Notes: generated from the letters alone by a model not told the origin. 64,000 nucleotides of DNA from AP-15 sp963732095 (GCA_963732095.1 CAVSZA010000052.1:186001-250000), one strand, 5' to 3'. Numbered from the stretch's first letter, positions 48,802-57,697 are shown. Program-made: numbers and translations.

Positions 48802-49434
48802 ATGGCAAAGGGCATTCTGATTGCAGCAATGGATTTCTCGGCGGCGCCCGAGGACGAGTTTCACGACTGGTACGATCTGGAGCACATCCCGGAGCGGCTG
48901 CGGGTGCCAGGCTTTCTGAACGCAGACCGCTGGATCGGCACGGAAAACCCAAAGATCTCGGTTGCGACCTACGACCTCGATAATGTCGGCGTGCTGCATA
49001 GCGCGCCTTACCTGGCGGTCGGCGGCGACAACGGGTCGCCCTGGACCAAACGGACCGCGAAGTTCCGCAAGGGCATCTTGCGTTATGAGGGCGAGCAAGT
49101 GTTCCCGGGAGACCGCACCGCGCCGCCCCACGCCGCAGCCCTCATGCTGATCGGGATGAATGTCGCGCCCGAGCACGAGCATGAATTCAACGAATGGTAC
49201 AACACCGAGCACATTCCGGCCCTTGACTCGGTGCCGGGGACGTTGTGCGCCCGCCGCTACCGCGGCACCGGCGGCACCCAGCGCTATGTGGCTCTCTACC
49301 ACCTGACCTCGCCTGAGGTGGTGCGCTCGGCCGCATGGAAAAAGGCAGCCGACACCCCATGGACGCAAAAGATGCGGCCGCATTTCCGCGACCATTTGCG
49401 CATCGAGTGCCGCCGCTACACCCGCGCGCAGTAG
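48802..49434 (+). CDS. Duplicated EthD/DUF4286-like ferredoxin-fold protein
   Basis: A 210-residue protein behind a GGGAGGGA site; ATG 48802 gives better spacing than ATG 48799. It contains two copies of one domain: AMDFSAAPEDEFHDWYDLEH IPERLRVPGFL and VAPEHEHEFNEWYNTEHIPA then LDSVPGTLCARRY. The (D/N)EW(Y)..EHIP pattern is typical of dimeric alpha-beta barrel proteins (EthD, DUF4286 families). Those often bind small aromatic compounds. There is no signal peptide. It diverges from the cupin-GST pair. Confidence 0.78.
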   Translation: MAKGILIAAMDFSAAPEDEFHDWYDLEHIPERLRVPGFLNADRWIGTENPKISVATYDLDNVGVLHSAPYLAVGGDNGSPWTKRTAKFRKGILRYEGEQVFPGDRTAPPHAAALMLIGMNVAPEHEHEFNEWYNTEHIPALDSVPGTLCARRYRGTGGTQRYVALYHLTSPEVVRSAAWKKAADTPWTQKMRPHFRDHLRIECRRYTRAQ

Positions 49435-49443
49435 CAGGCTGAA

Positions 49444-49487
49444 TTCTCCCTTTCCCAGCAAGGCTGGGAGAGGGCTGGGGTGAGGGG
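49444..49487. repeat. Dispersed repeat with hairpin
   Basis: CTCCCTTTCCCAGCAAGGCT followed by GGGAGAGGGCTGGGGTGAGG forms a long imperfect hairpin. Elements of this kind, rich in CCCTTTCCC/GGGAGAGGG, are common between proteobacterial genes. Confidence 0.55.
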
Positions 49488-49567
49488 CTACTCGGCGGCT
49501 GAAGCACTCGTTGGCCCACGGTTAGCGGGCTACCGGAGCGGCGATGTCACCCCTTTGGACCATTAGC

Positions 49568-49655
49568 ATCGTCGCCCTCGCGAACGCGGGGGCCCAGGGG
49601 CGCCCGCTGCGGGCTTGGCGAGCCTGGATTCCCGCTTTCGCGGGAATGACGGAAT
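49568..49655. repeat. Dispersed repeat (REP-like), GGATTCCCGCTTTCGCGGGAATGACGG type
   Basis: CGCGAACGCGGGGGCCCAGG at the left and CCCGCTTTCGCGGGAATGAC at the right (49630-49650), with TGGATT before it, match the widespread GGAATCC/GGAATGACG element of Proteobacteria. The CCCGC-GCGGG stem-loop is strong. It sits in the intergenic space between two convergent genes, probably giving a termination structure. Confidence 0.7.
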
Positions 49656-49659
49656 GGGG

Positions 49660-50709
49660 TTACATCAAGAAAACGCCTTTGCCGGTGGTTTGCGTGTCGA
49701 ACAGTCGGTACGCTTCTTCGGCCTGGTCGAGCTTCCATTGGTGGGTGAAGAGGCGGTCGACATCGACCTTGCGCTCGAGGACGAAGCGCGCGCAATCGGC
49801 TTGCCCCTGCCACGAGAAGGTCCACGACCCGATGATCGTCAATTGCTTGCGCAGCATGTCGGGGCTGACGTCGATCGTCACGTTGTTGCGTTCGCCGACA
49901 AACGCGACCGTGCCCCAGACCTTGGCGCTGCGCACCGCCGAGATGCGGCCTTCGGGCTGGCTCGAGGTGTCGAGCGTGAAGTCGGCGCCGCCATGCGTCA
50001 AATCCTTGATCGCGCCCACCGGGTCGTTCGAGCGCGGATTGACGGTTTCCCAGGCGCCGAACTCCTTGGCCCGCTCGAGCCGCTCCGGGCTGACATCGAG
50101 CGCGATGACGCGCGCGCCCATCGCCGCCGCGAGCTGGGTCGCCGACAGGCCGACCGGCCCTTGGCCGAACAGCGCAATCGTGTCGTTGCCCGAAATGTTC
50201 AGCCGGCGCAGGGCGCCATAGGCGGTCCCGGTGCCGCAGGAGATCGCCGCGCCGGCAGTAAAGGAGAGCTCATCGTGCAGCGGCACCAGGGTGAAGGCCG
50301 GCACCTTCAGATAAGGGGCATGCCCGCCATGGGCATTGTTGCCGTAGACCAACACCGGCTCTTCCTGGCACAGCTGCGACCAGCCCGAGCGGCAATGCTC
50401 GCACACGGTGCACCCCTTGTAATGGTGCACCATAACCCGCTGGCCGACGCGCGCCATCTTCTCGCTGACCTCGGGGCCGATCGCCGCGACGATCCCGCAC
50501 GGCTCGTGCCCGCCGATCACCGGGTTCGGGTTGACCGGCAGTCCCCCAATTGATTCGCCGCCTGATTTGGGGCGGCGATATTGATGCAGGTCGCTGCCGC
50601 ACATCCCCGAGGCCTTCATTTCGACGACGACCTCGCCGGGCCCCGGCGTCGGGTCCGGAAATTCCATCAGCTCGATCTCACGCCCGCCCGTGAAGACTAC
50701 GCCGCGCAT
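49660..50709 (-). CDS. Zinc-dependent medium-chain alcohol dehydrogenase
   Basis: A 349-residue MDR enzyme. The catalytic-zinc site is SGMCGSDLHQYRRP and GGHEPCGIVAAIG; the structural zinc cysteines are GCTVCEHCRSGWSQLC. The Rossmann motif is TIALFGQGPVGLSATQLAAA, VIALDVSPERLERAKEFGA. Substrate is probably a polyol, threonine or secondary alcohol; the sequence does not decide. The LCQEEPVLVYGNNAHGGHAP stretch is like L-threonine 3-dehydrogenase relatives. It stands alone, convergent with the DUF4286-like gene. Confidence 0.9.
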   Translation of the reverse strand: MRGVVFTGGREIELMEFPDPTPGPGEVVVEMKASGMCGSDLHQYRRPKSGGESIGGLPVNPNPVIGGHEPCGIVAAIGPEVSEKMARVGQRVMVHHYKGCTVCEHCRSGWSQLCQEEPVLVYGNNAHGGHAPYLKVPAFTLVPLHDELSFTAGAAISCGTGTAYGALRRLNISGNDTIALFGQGPVGLSATQLAAAMGARVIALDVSPERLERAKEFGAWETVNPRSNDPVGAIKDLTHGGADFTLDTSSQPEGRISAVRSAKVWGTVAFVGERNNVTIDVSPDMLRKQLTIIGSWTFSWQGQADCARFVLERKVDVDRLFTHQWKLDQAEEAYRLFDTQTTGKGVFLM

Positions 50710-50779
50710 CGATTACTCCGTTTTTGGTTACGATTGAGCAACCAGCCTACGCTCTTTCGGCCGGCGGTGCGACAACCCC

Positions 50780-51550
50780 TCACTCGCGCGAGACGACCTT
50801 GCTGTCTTCGGCAACGATCTGTGGCGACCCGCCTGCGAAACGGACCGTGTATGAGTAGCGAACCGCCCCGACAGCGCGAGCCCCGCGCTCGGCGCTCACC
50901 GCGTCAAAATCCCGAACTCCTGTAATCGCGCACTCCGCCGTCGCATCATTGCAGGAAATTTCCGGACTGGCCTCGCCCGGCGGCAACCAGGTCTGGCGGA
51001 TCGGCCAGCGGCGAATAAAATTCAATTTGTCCTTGAGAATGCTCTCTCGAGTCACCGGCTTCCCATAGTAGTCGACAACAGGAGCGTAGATGGAACTGAG
51101 GTAAGGCAGCACTTGGTCGCTGCCGCCGCCGACGTTGGCCCAGTAGGCGTTCATAAAGTTAGCCGCCTCGGTGGTGAGTGGAGAGATCTCTGGCGCGGCC
51201 GGTTTCAGCGGCGTCTGGGGCGCCGGCAAGCGAACCGGAGTAGTGGACCGCCGCGGATGCGGCATAACCGGCGTTATTGGCGGCGGGCGTGAGGATCCTT
51301 GCTGCGGCTCCGGTGGCGGCTGTGGCGACGGCATCGGGGCTGCCATCTTCTCGGCCGGTTTCGGCTGCGCCGAGGCGTCCGGGGCTGCCGATGGCGGGGT
51401 CTCCTTGGGCGGCAGCGGCGCGGAGGCTTCCGGTGGAGAGGGCAGGGGGTCTACCCATTCGATTTTCGGGGAGGACGCCCCTTGAGCCGGCACCAGACCC
51501 AGCGCGAGGAGAGCGGTAGAGACCGGCGCGAGAAGGAATAATTTTCTCAT
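50780..51550 (-). CDS. Secreted proline-rich protein with C-terminal NTF2-like domain
   Basis: A 256-residue protein. The signal peptide is MRKLFLLAPVSTALLALGLV. Residues 30-125 are Pro/Ala/Ser-rich (SPPEASAPLPPKETPPSAAP, PSPQPPPEPQQGSSRPPPIT), then the globular end TEAANFMNAYWANVGGGSDQ, VLPYLSSIYAPVVDYYGKPV and FIRRWPIRQTWLPPGEASPE, EISCNDATAECAITGVRDF, which looks like a small NTF2-fold domain with a disulfide. Such architectures are seen in periplasmic proteins linked to secretion or cell wall. No partner is near. It lies upstream, across 87 bp, of the ABC operon's last gene on the same strand. Confidence 0.7.
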   Translation of the reverse strand: MRKLFLLAPVSTALLALGLVPAQGASSPKIEWVDPLPSPPEASAPLPPKETPPSAAPDASAQPKPAEKMAAPMPSPQPPPEPQQGSSRPPPITPVMPHPRRSTTPVRLPAPQTPLKPAAPEISPLTTEAANFMNAYWANVGGGSDQVLPYLSSIYAPVVDYYGKPVTRESILKDKLNFIRRWPIRQTWLPPGEASPEISCNDATAECAITGVRDFDAVSAERGARAVGAVRYSYTVRFAGGSPQIVAEDSKVVSRE

Positions 51551-51637
51551 GCTGTTTAGGTTTACTGGTCGTTCCTAACCTCAAATACGGATGGGCGCCA
51601 GACCGAGTTCCCCGCGGCCGAGGGCGTGCGCGCCCTC

Positions 51638-52414
51638 TCAACCAGCGGCCGAAAAGCCGCCCATCGACCGGTGAAAGCGGGCGAGGAAGCCGCGGGTGCG
51701 CGGGTTTTGCGGGTTTTCGAGGAGCTGGTTGGGCGGACCACTTTCGACGATCACCCCGTCGCTCATGAAGGCGACGAGTTCGGCGACCTCATGGGCAAAA
51801 GCGACCTCGTGCGTGACAATGACCATCGTCATCCCCTCGCGGGCGAGTTGCTCGATGACCCCGAGCACTTCGCCGACCAGTTCGGGGTCGAGCGCCGAGG
51901 TGACCTCGTCGCACAGCATGACGGCGGGGTTCATCGCCAAGGCCCGCGCGATCGCGACGCGCTGCCGCTGCCCGCCGGAGAGATGCGAGGGATAGGCGTC
52001 GGCCTTGTCCCCGAGCCCGACCTTTTCGAGCAAGCCACGGGCGATGCCCTCCGCTTCGCGTCTTGCCAACCGTTTGACGATCGTCGGCCCGGCCATGACG
52101 TTGCCGAGCGCCGTCATATGCGGGAACAAATTGAAATGCTGGAAGACCATGCCCGTCGCCGCACGGAACGCCGACAGCTCGCGGTCGGCCGGCTTGGTGC
52201 GGCTGCCCTCACCGAAGCGCATTTCGCGCTCCCCGACACAGATCCGCCCGCGGTCGGGTTCTTCGAGCAGGTTGATGCAGCGCAATAACGTCGATTTTCC
52301 GGAGCCGCTCGGTCCGATGATCGCGACGACCGAGCCGCGCTCGACCCGCAACGAGACTCCTTTCAGCACTTGCACCGCACCGAACGCCTTCCACAGATCG
52401 GCGATCTCGATCAT
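51638..52414 (-). CDS. Polar amino-acid ABC transporter ATP-binding protein
   Basis: A 258-residue ATPase of the GlnQ/HisP group. ATG 52414; the frame is open upstream over the permease but that part is antisense-like and not used. Walker A is GPSGSGKST, the Q-loop MVFQHFNLFPHMTALGNVMA, signature LSGGQRQRVAIARALAMNPA, Walker B MLCDEVTSALD and the switch His in TMVIVTHEVAFAHEVAELVA. It energises the binding-protein-dependent uptake of polar amino acids with the permease encoded 5 bp upstream. The C-terminal tail NPRTRGFLARFHRSMGGFSA is normal. Confidence 0.95.
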   Translation of the reverse strand: MIEIADLWKAFGAVQVLKGVSLRVERGSVVAIIGPSGSGKSTLLRCINLLEEPDRGRICVGEREMRFGEGSRTKPADRELSAFRAATGMVFQHFNLFPHMTALGNVMAGPTIVKRLARREAEGIARGLLEKVGLGDKADAYPSHLSGGQRQRVAIARALAMNPAVMLCDEVTSALDPELVGEVLGVIEQLAREGMTMVIVTHEVAFAHEVAELVAFMSDGVIVESGPPNQLLENPQNPRTRGFLARFHRSMGGFSAAG

Positions 52415-52419
52415 GTCGC

Positions 52420-53094
52420 CTAATCGGCCCGGGCGAGCCGCCGCTCGACCTGCTGCGCCGCCAATGTCAGCGGAAACAGCACGAGAAAATAGATGATCGC
52501 GACCATCGTATAGACTTCGAGCGGACGGTAGGTCGCTGCGGTGATGATCGTGCCTTGGTAGAGCAGATCGGCGACCGCGATTGTCGACACCAGCGAGGTG
52601 TTTTTCAGCTGGATGATCGACTGGTTCATGAAGGGCGGGATCATCCGCTTGACCGCCTGCGGCAGGATAACGTGGCGCATGACCTGACGGCGGCGCATGC
52701 CGATCGCGCGCGCCGCGTCCCATTGGCCGCGCTCGATCGAATTGACCCCGCCGCGAATGATCTCGGCGTAAAAGGCACCGGTATAGAGCGACAGCACCAA
52801 TACCGCCGCGACATGCGCCGGGATGTCGATACCGAGAACCACCGGCAGCGCGTAATAGAACCAGACGATCTGCACCAAGAGCGGCGTGCAGCGGAAGATC
52901 TCGACATAAGCGACGAGCGGCGCAGTGATCATCGGATTGCGCGACAATCGCAACAGCCCGGTGACGAGCCCGATTACCAGCCCGAAGAGGATCGTCCCGA
53001 CCGTGTAGGCGATCGTGACCCCGAGCCCAGCCAGGATCAGCCACCGGTAAGCCCAGAGAAACGAGAAGTCCCAGGTATACCCGGTACCGGTCAC
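52420..53094 (-). CDS. Polar amino-acid ABC transporter permease
   Basis: A 224-residue permease of the HisMQ group. Five or so membrane helices start WLILAGLGVTIAYTVGTILF. The cytoplasmic EAA loop, which contacts the ATPase, reads GMRRRQVMRHVILPQAVKRM after RGGVNSIERGQWDAARAIGM. Only one permease gene is present, so the transporter would use a homodimer. It lies between the binding protein (18 bp upstream) and the ATPase (5 bp downstream) on the leftward transcript. Confidence 0.93.
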   Translation of the reverse strand: MTGTGYTWDFSFLWAYRWLILAGLGVTIAYTVGTILFGLVIGLVTGLLRLSRNPMITAPLVAYVEIFRCTPLLVQIVWFYYALPVVLGIDIPAHVAAVLVLSLYTGAFYAEIIRGGVNSIERGQWDAARAIGMRRRQVMRHVILPQAVKRMIPPFMNQSIIQLKNTSLVSTIAVADLLYQGTIITAATYRPLEVYTMVAIIYFLVLFPLTLAAQQVERRLARAD

Positions 53095-53112
53095 CGAGCC
53101 TTCCTAGCTAGT

Positions 53113-53950
53113 CTAAAGCTCCACGTCGGAGGGGACATCCTCAGGCTTGACGCCGTTGATCGCGAGACCGGCGTAGAGCCATTCGCGGATTTGCTGGATG
53201 CCGCGATTGTAATCGACCCAGGCGTCGAGAAAGTCGCGCCAACGCTTGTCGGGCTCCATGCGTATCCCCATGCAGGTCGGCAATTGCACGCGCGGCTGAT
53301 GCAGCATCTGGAATTCGCCGAGCGCCGGGTTCTTCTTGACTGCGGTCAGCCCGAGATTGACCGCAAGGATCACGCTATCGGCTCGGCCGGTCTGCACGGC
53401 GAGGATGCAGTCGTCGCGCGCCTTCAATGCAATGATCGTCGCCTTTGGCGCAAAGCGGCGCGCGGCGATCTCGTGCACCGAACCGATATCGACCGCCACT
53501 TTGACTTCGGGTTTGTTCAGGTCGCTCCAGTTGGAGGCGTGAAAGCCCTTCTTGCCGACCATACCGAAGCCGTGCAGGTAGAAAGCGTGCGTGAAATCGA
53601 TGACGAGCGCGCGCTTGGGCGTCGGGTTCAGTGAAAACGCCAGATCGATCTTGTTGGCCTGCAGGTCGAGCACCGAATTGCCGTAAGTCGATTTCGAGAT
53701 ATTCGACCTGGCCATCGAAGACGCCGGCGATGTCCTTGGCCATCTCGACGCACATGCCCGTCCAAGTGCCAGAGGTGATGTCTTTGTTGAAATAGGGCGC
53801 CTCGCCGGGCAGTGCGGCGATCCGGAGCACTTTGGCGCGCTTGATCCGGTCGATCGTCGATTCGGCGGGTTGTTCTTCCGCCCGGGCAGCGCCGGCGAGG
53901 ATCGCCGGGGCGCCTGCCGCTCCGGCAGCGAACAAGCGGCGCGATAGCAT
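53113..53950 (-). pseudogene. Amino-acid ABC transporter substrate-binding protein, frameshifted
   Basis: From ATG 53950: MLSRRLFAAGAAGAPAILAG is a twin-arginine-like signal (SRRLFA), then STIDRIKRAKVLRIAALPGE, APYFNKDITSGTWTGMCVEM. After VFDGQVEYLEID the frame changes; the next frame continues STYGNSVLDLQANKIDLAFS, LNPTPKRALVIDFTHAFYLH and runs to VEL at 53113. The gene length (838 bp) is one base more than a multiple of three, so one inserted base (T run near 53697) explains it. With the ATPase and permease intact, the transporter would lack its binding protein unless the indel is an error. Substrate: polar amino acids. Confidence 0.85.
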
Positions 53951-54039
53951 GTGCAGCCTCCTCTTCTTCTTTGGTCCTTGACATGGCAAAACTAGCAAGC
54001 CGCCGGCCCGGCCGAAAGCGCCAAGCAAAGGATGAGCCA

Positions 54040-54417
54040 ATGCCCGTCAACAAGCCCCATCTCGAATTCCACCGCGTCGAAATGCATTCGGGCTGGTCGA
54101 CGCCTCCCGGCTACCCCTCCGGCATCGAGCAGAAGATCCTGGCGGGCGCGCTCGACGAACACCGCCGCAATGGCAGCCGAACCCGCCTGTTGCGGTTTGC
54201 GCCGGGGGTGTTCACGACCGAGCCGTTCGTCCACGAATATTGGGAAGAGGTCTATCTGATCGAGGGCGACCTGACGGTCGGGAACGATGCCGCGGGGCAG
54301 GGTGGCGAGAGCTTTCCCGCGGGCACCTATGCCTGCCGCCCGCCCGGCGCCGTCCACGGGCCGTTCAAATCGAACGGCGGCTGCCTGTTGTACGAAATCC
54401 ATTATTACGCCGAGTAA
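54040..54417 (+). CDS. Single-domain cupin
   Basis: A 125-residue cupin. ATG 54040 is preferred (AAAGGA eight bases upstream); a longer frame begins at 53971. Cupin motifs are FVHEYWEEVYLIEGDLTVGN (His/Glu) and GTYACRPPGAVHGPFKSNGG (His). The start, HLEFHRVEMHSGWSTPPGYP, is of the (ureidoglycine aminohydrolase-like) short cupin group. It diverges from the amino-acid ABC operon across 89 bp; a shared regulator is possible. Confidence 0.82.
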   Translation: MPVNKPHLEFHRVEMHSGWSTPPGYPSGIEQKILAGALDEHRRNGSRTRLLRFAPGVFTTEPFVHEYWEEVYLIEGDLTVGNDAAGQGGESFPAGTYACRPPGAVHGPFKSNGGCLLYEIHYYAE

Positions 54418-54554
54418 CATGGCGGGGCTGCCTCAGTTGGCCCCCAAAATGTCACGGATGCGACCCGATAATTCCCCTTTTGCGCTGGACTTTAACCGGA
54501 ACCGGGCTGAGGCCCGCCGGTGTTCCACCGGTAAGCACCTGGTTGGAGCTTGCC

Positions 54555-54911
54555 ATGCGTCCGATGCCGATTATCGCCGCCGCTGCATTCCTCTTCTCCG
54601 CGAGCGGGCCCGTCACGGCGGCCAACCCGACGAGGATCGCCGAGACCGGCGCGGTCCTGCTGGGCAATGCGTATCGCTGCGGTGTTCCGGACGATCGCGT
54701 CGTGCGCGCCGGCAAGGTAATTCGCGAGCTGATCGTCGCCGCGGCGGACGATGCCGGCGAACAGACCGCGGCCAAGTCACGCTTTGCCCAGATCTTTCGG
54801 GAGAGCGCGCGTGCCGAGGGCAACGGACGCCTGCCGCCGCCGCCTTGTCACACGGTGGTCAGCCAATTCGAACGGCTCGAGCAGTTTCACGACCAGACCG
54901 GTCGCCGGTGA
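54555..54911 (+). CDS. Small secreted protein of unknown function
   Basis: A 118-residue periplasmic protein: signal peptide MRPMPIIAAAAFLFSASGPV then RIAETGAVLLGNAYRCGVPD, ELIVAAADDAGEQTAAKSRF and ESARAEGNGRLPPPPCHTVV. Two cysteines may pair. GGTTGGAG precedes the ATG by six bases. The gene follows the cupin by 137 bp on the same strand. I do not recognise a family. Confidence 0.65.
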   Translation: MRPMPIIAAAAFLFSASGPVTAANPTRIAETGAVLLGNAYRCGVPDDRVVRAGKVIRELIVAAADDAGEQTAAKSRFAQIFRESARAEGNGRLPPPPCHTVVSQFERLEQFHDQTGRR

Positions 54912-54950
54912 GCGCTTGTGAATGTAACTCTCTGCCGCCCATTCAGTCGC

Positions 54951-54972
54951 CACCCCGGCGAAAGGCCGGGGT
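54951..54972. repeat. Strong hairpin, dispersed-repeat type
   Basis: ACCCCGGC and GCCGGGGT pair around GAAAG, an 8-bp G+C stem. A related half (CCTTCGCCGGGATGG, 55003-55018) follows. Such CACCCCGGCGAAAGGCCGGGG elements are intergenic repeats in Proteobacteria; there is no T-run, so simple termination is not shown. Confidence 0.7.
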
Positions 54973-55196
54973 TCGCAATAGCGGCGGAGCAATGGGTCAC
55001 GGCCTTCGCCGGGATGGTCAATTCTGGGTTCCGATCCTGCACAAAGTTTGAGTATTGCGGCCACATCTGGTGATGCTGGCTGATAATCCGCATCAAAACA
55101 GCCAGCACAAACCGCGGAAAGCCTCGTGTTCTGCCCCGCGCAGGCACAAAAAACCGCTGTTATTGCTGGCTCTTCCTGGCCGTTTTCTCGCTGATA
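54973..55196. other. Gene-free spacer
   Basis: No credible gene. Contains a second half-repeat, an A-rich CACAAAAAACC stretch (55146) and the 3' region of the leftward LivK-type gene. Confidence 0.4.
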
Positions 55197-56408
55197 CTAT
55201 TCGCTGATGATGCCGCCGAGCGGGACCCAGCGCGCGCCGTCGAACCGTTTCAGCCGCATCTGCTTGATCGCATGGTAGTCGGTCGGGGTGGTGTTGAGCG
55301 TGATGCCGGGGATCAGCATCGGCACCGAAACCTCCTCCATGTGCGAGACGCGATCGAGCAACCGCTCGCGCGTCAACTCGGGGCCGCAGCTCTTCAGGGC
55401 CTCTACGACCGCGGACGCCATGTAATAGGCGATGACGTTCGACCAGTCGTTCGGGTCGACGCCGGGATTGTATTTTTTCATGAAATCGACATAGGCGCGC
55501 ACCTCCGGGTCGTCCTGCCAGGCCGGGTCGCTCGGCTCCTTGAGGAACTCGGCGGTGACGACGCCGACCGAATGGTCGAGACCGGCCGGCTGCATGACCA
55601 GCGGGATCGATGAGGCCGGGTACGGCACGATGTGCAGCGGGTGCCAGTCCACCTCGGCGACTTTGCGGATTGCCTGCGCGGCGAATTTGGGCAAGGCGAT
55701 GTCGAGCAGTGTGTCGGCGCCGGACGCCCTCAGTCCGACGACCTGCGAATCGACGGTCGGGTCGGTGACCTCGTAGGACGCCTCTGCGACGACCATCGTT
55801 TTCGCCTTGTCGCCGAGGGCGGCCTTCAGCGTATTCAGATGGTCCTTGCCGTAATCGTCGTTCTGGTACAGCACCGCAATCTTCGCGTCCGGCTTCTCCT
55901 TTAGAATGAATTTGGCAAAACCTCGCGTCTCGCTGACGAAGCTCAGATCGCCGCCGATCGTCCACGGAAAATTTTGCGGGTCACGGAAGCGCGAGGTCCC
56001 GGTGAACAGAAACATCTGCGGCACCTTGCGGTCGTTCAGATAGCGCTGCACCGAGGCGTTAGTCGGGGTGCCGAGCGAGCCGAAGATACCGAACACCTGG
56101 TCCTGCTCGACGAGGCGACGGGTCTGCTCGACGGTCTTGGGCGGGCTGTAGCCGTCGTCGAGGGTGATGAAATCGATTTTGCGGCCGTTGACCCCGCCGG
56201 CGTCGCTGATCATGCGGTAATAGGCCGCCTGGGTGCGCCCGATCGTGGCGAAAGACGAGGCCGGACCGCTATAGGGGATCGTCTGGCCGATCTTGATCTG
56301 AGTGTCTGAAACCCCGGGCGCGGATTGGCTTTCGGCCGTCCCCGGGTGAGCGGCTATCGCGCCGGCGATGGCGGCGACCAGCATCAGACGCAGCAGAAAC
56401 ACCGGCAT
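55197..56408 (-). CDS. Branched-chain amino-acid type ABC substrate-binding protein
   Basis: A 403-residue LivK-family periplasmic binding protein. ATG 56408 is preferred to 56444 because GATTGGGGA lies just upstream and the signal peptide MPVFLLRLMLVAAIAGAIAA then begins. The mature start is PGVSDTQIKIGQTIPYSGPA, with SQVVGLRASGADTLLDIALP and YPASSIPLVMQPAGLDHSVG typical of periplasmic-binding type I. No livHMGF permease or ATPase genes are adjacent; it may serve a distant transporter or a sensory role. It diverges from the acyl-CoA dehydrogenase gene. Confidence 0.92.
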   Translation of the reverse strand: MPVFLLRLMLVAAIAGAIAAHPGTAESQSAPGVSDTQIKIGQTIPYSGPASSFATIGRTQAAYYRMISDAGGVNGRKIDFITLDDGYSPPKTVEQTRRLVEQDQVFGIFGSLGTPTNASVQRYLNDRKVPQMFLFTGTSRFRDPQNFPWTIGGDLSFVSETRGFAKFILKEKPDAKIAVLYQNDDYGKDHLNTLKAALGDKAKTMVVAEASYEVTDPTVDSQVVGLRASGADTLLDIALPKFAAQAIRKVAEVDWHPLHIVPYPASSIPLVMQPAGLDHSVGVVTAEFLKEPSDPAWQDDPEVRAYVDFMKKYNPGVDPNDWSNVIAYYMASAVVEALKSCGPELTRERLLDRVSHMEEVSVPMLIPGITLNTTPTDYHAIKQMRLKRFDGARWVPLGGIISE

Positions 56409-56527
56409 TCCCCAATCAATCGCTTGATGAATTGTATCCGGCAAATACGGCTATTTTCGGATGAACCGATCCGCGCGCGGGCATTTCCTCTGGTTGCGCG
56501 GTGGCCGCATACCCTATATCTGCCATT

Positions 56528-57667
56528 ATGGATTTCGAGTTCTCGGACGAGCAGCGGGCGTTTGCGGAGACGGCGCGGGCGTTTGCCCGCGAGGAGTGGC
56601 TGCCGCAGGCGCCCGGGTGGGACGAGCGCAGCGAATTCCCGGTCGCGGCGCTGCGACGCGCGGCGGAGCTGGGGTTCGCCGGTATCTATGTCGGCGAGGA
56701 ATTCGGCGGCAGCGGGCTTGGTCGCGTCGACGCAACGATCATCTTCGAGGAGCTTGCCGCGGCTTGCGTCTCGACCGCCGCTTTTCTGACCGTCCACAAC
56801 ATGGCGGCGTGGATGATCGACCGTTTCGGCAGTCGCGAGCAGCGCGCGCAATTTCTGCCGAAGCTGATGACGATGGCGCATCTCGCGAGTTATTGCCTGA
56901 CCGAGCCGGGCAGCGGCTCGGATGCGGCCGCGCTCGCCACCCGCGCAGTGCGCGACGGCGACGACTATGTGCTCAACGGGACCAAGGCGTTCATCTCCGG
57001 CGGGTCGGTCAGCGACGTCTACGTGACGATGGTGCGCACCGGCGGGGCGGGGCCGAAGGGCATCTCCTGCCTCGTGGTCGAGAAGGATATGCCCGGCCTC
57101 TCCTTTGGTAAGAAGGAGCGCAAGCTCGGCTGGAATACGCAGCCGACCGCGATGGTGATCTTCGAGGACTGCCGCGTGCCAGTCGCCAACCGGCTCGGCG
57201 AGGAGGGCGACGGCTTCAAAATCGCGATGATGGGGCTCGACGGCGGGCGCTTGAATATTTCCGCCTGCTCGCTCGGCGGCGCGCGCGCCTGCCTTGAAGC
57301 GGCGCGCGACCATCTGCTCGAGCGGCGGCAGTTCGGCCGGCCGCTCGCCGATTTCCAGGCGTTGCGATTCAAGCTCGCCGACATGGCGACCGAGCTCGAC
57401 GCGGCGCGGCTGATGGTGCAGCGGGGAGCGACGAGCCTCGACCGCGGCGACCCGGAGGCGACGATGCACTGCGCGATGGCCAAGCGCTTCGCGACCGATG
57501 CCGGGTTTCACATCTGCAACGAGGCTTTGCAGCTGTTCGGTGGCTACGGCTACCTCAAGGACTTCCCGATCGAGCGCTATCTGCGTGACGTGCGGGTCCA
57601 TCAAATCCTCGAAGGCACCAACGAGATCATGCGGGTAATCATCGCCCGGCGCCTGCTCGGCACCTGA
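56528..57667 (+). CDS. Acyl-CoA dehydrogenase (isobutyryl-CoA/short-branched type)
   Basis: A 379-residue flavoenzyme oxidising acyl-CoA to enoyl-CoA; with the hydrolase downstream it fits valine breakdown (isobutyryl-CoA to methacrylyl-CoA). ATG 56528 starts MDFEFSDEQRAFAETARAFA. Substrate-channel and FAD segments are SYCLTEPGSGSDAAALATRA, ALQLFGGYGYLKDF and, at the C-terminus, RVHQILEGTNEIMRVIIARR with the catalytic Glu in LEGT. It is followed by an inserted leftward membrane-protein gene; a 26-bp near-copy of its 3' end reappears before the hydrolase gene. Confidence 0.93.
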   Translation: MDFEFSDEQRAFAETARAFAREEWLPQAPGWDERSEFPVAALRRAAELGFAGIYVGEEFGGSGLGRVDATIIFEELAAACVSTAAFLTVHNMAAWMIDRFGSREQRAQFLPKLMTMAHLASYCLTEPGSGSDAAALATRAVRDGDDYVLNGTKAFISGGSVSDVYVTMVRTGGAGPKGISCLVVEKDMPGLSFGKKERKLGWNTQPTAMVIFEDCRVPVANRLGEEGDGFKIAMMGLDGGRLNISACSLGGARACLEAARDHLLERRQFGRPLADFQALRFKLADMATELDAARLMVQRGATSLDRGDPEATMHCAMAKRFATDAGFHICNEALQLFGGYGYLKDFPIERYLRDVRVHQILEGTNEIMRVIIARRLLGT

Positions 57668-57697
57668 TAAGCGGCGCCCGCGAAACCCGCCGTAGAC

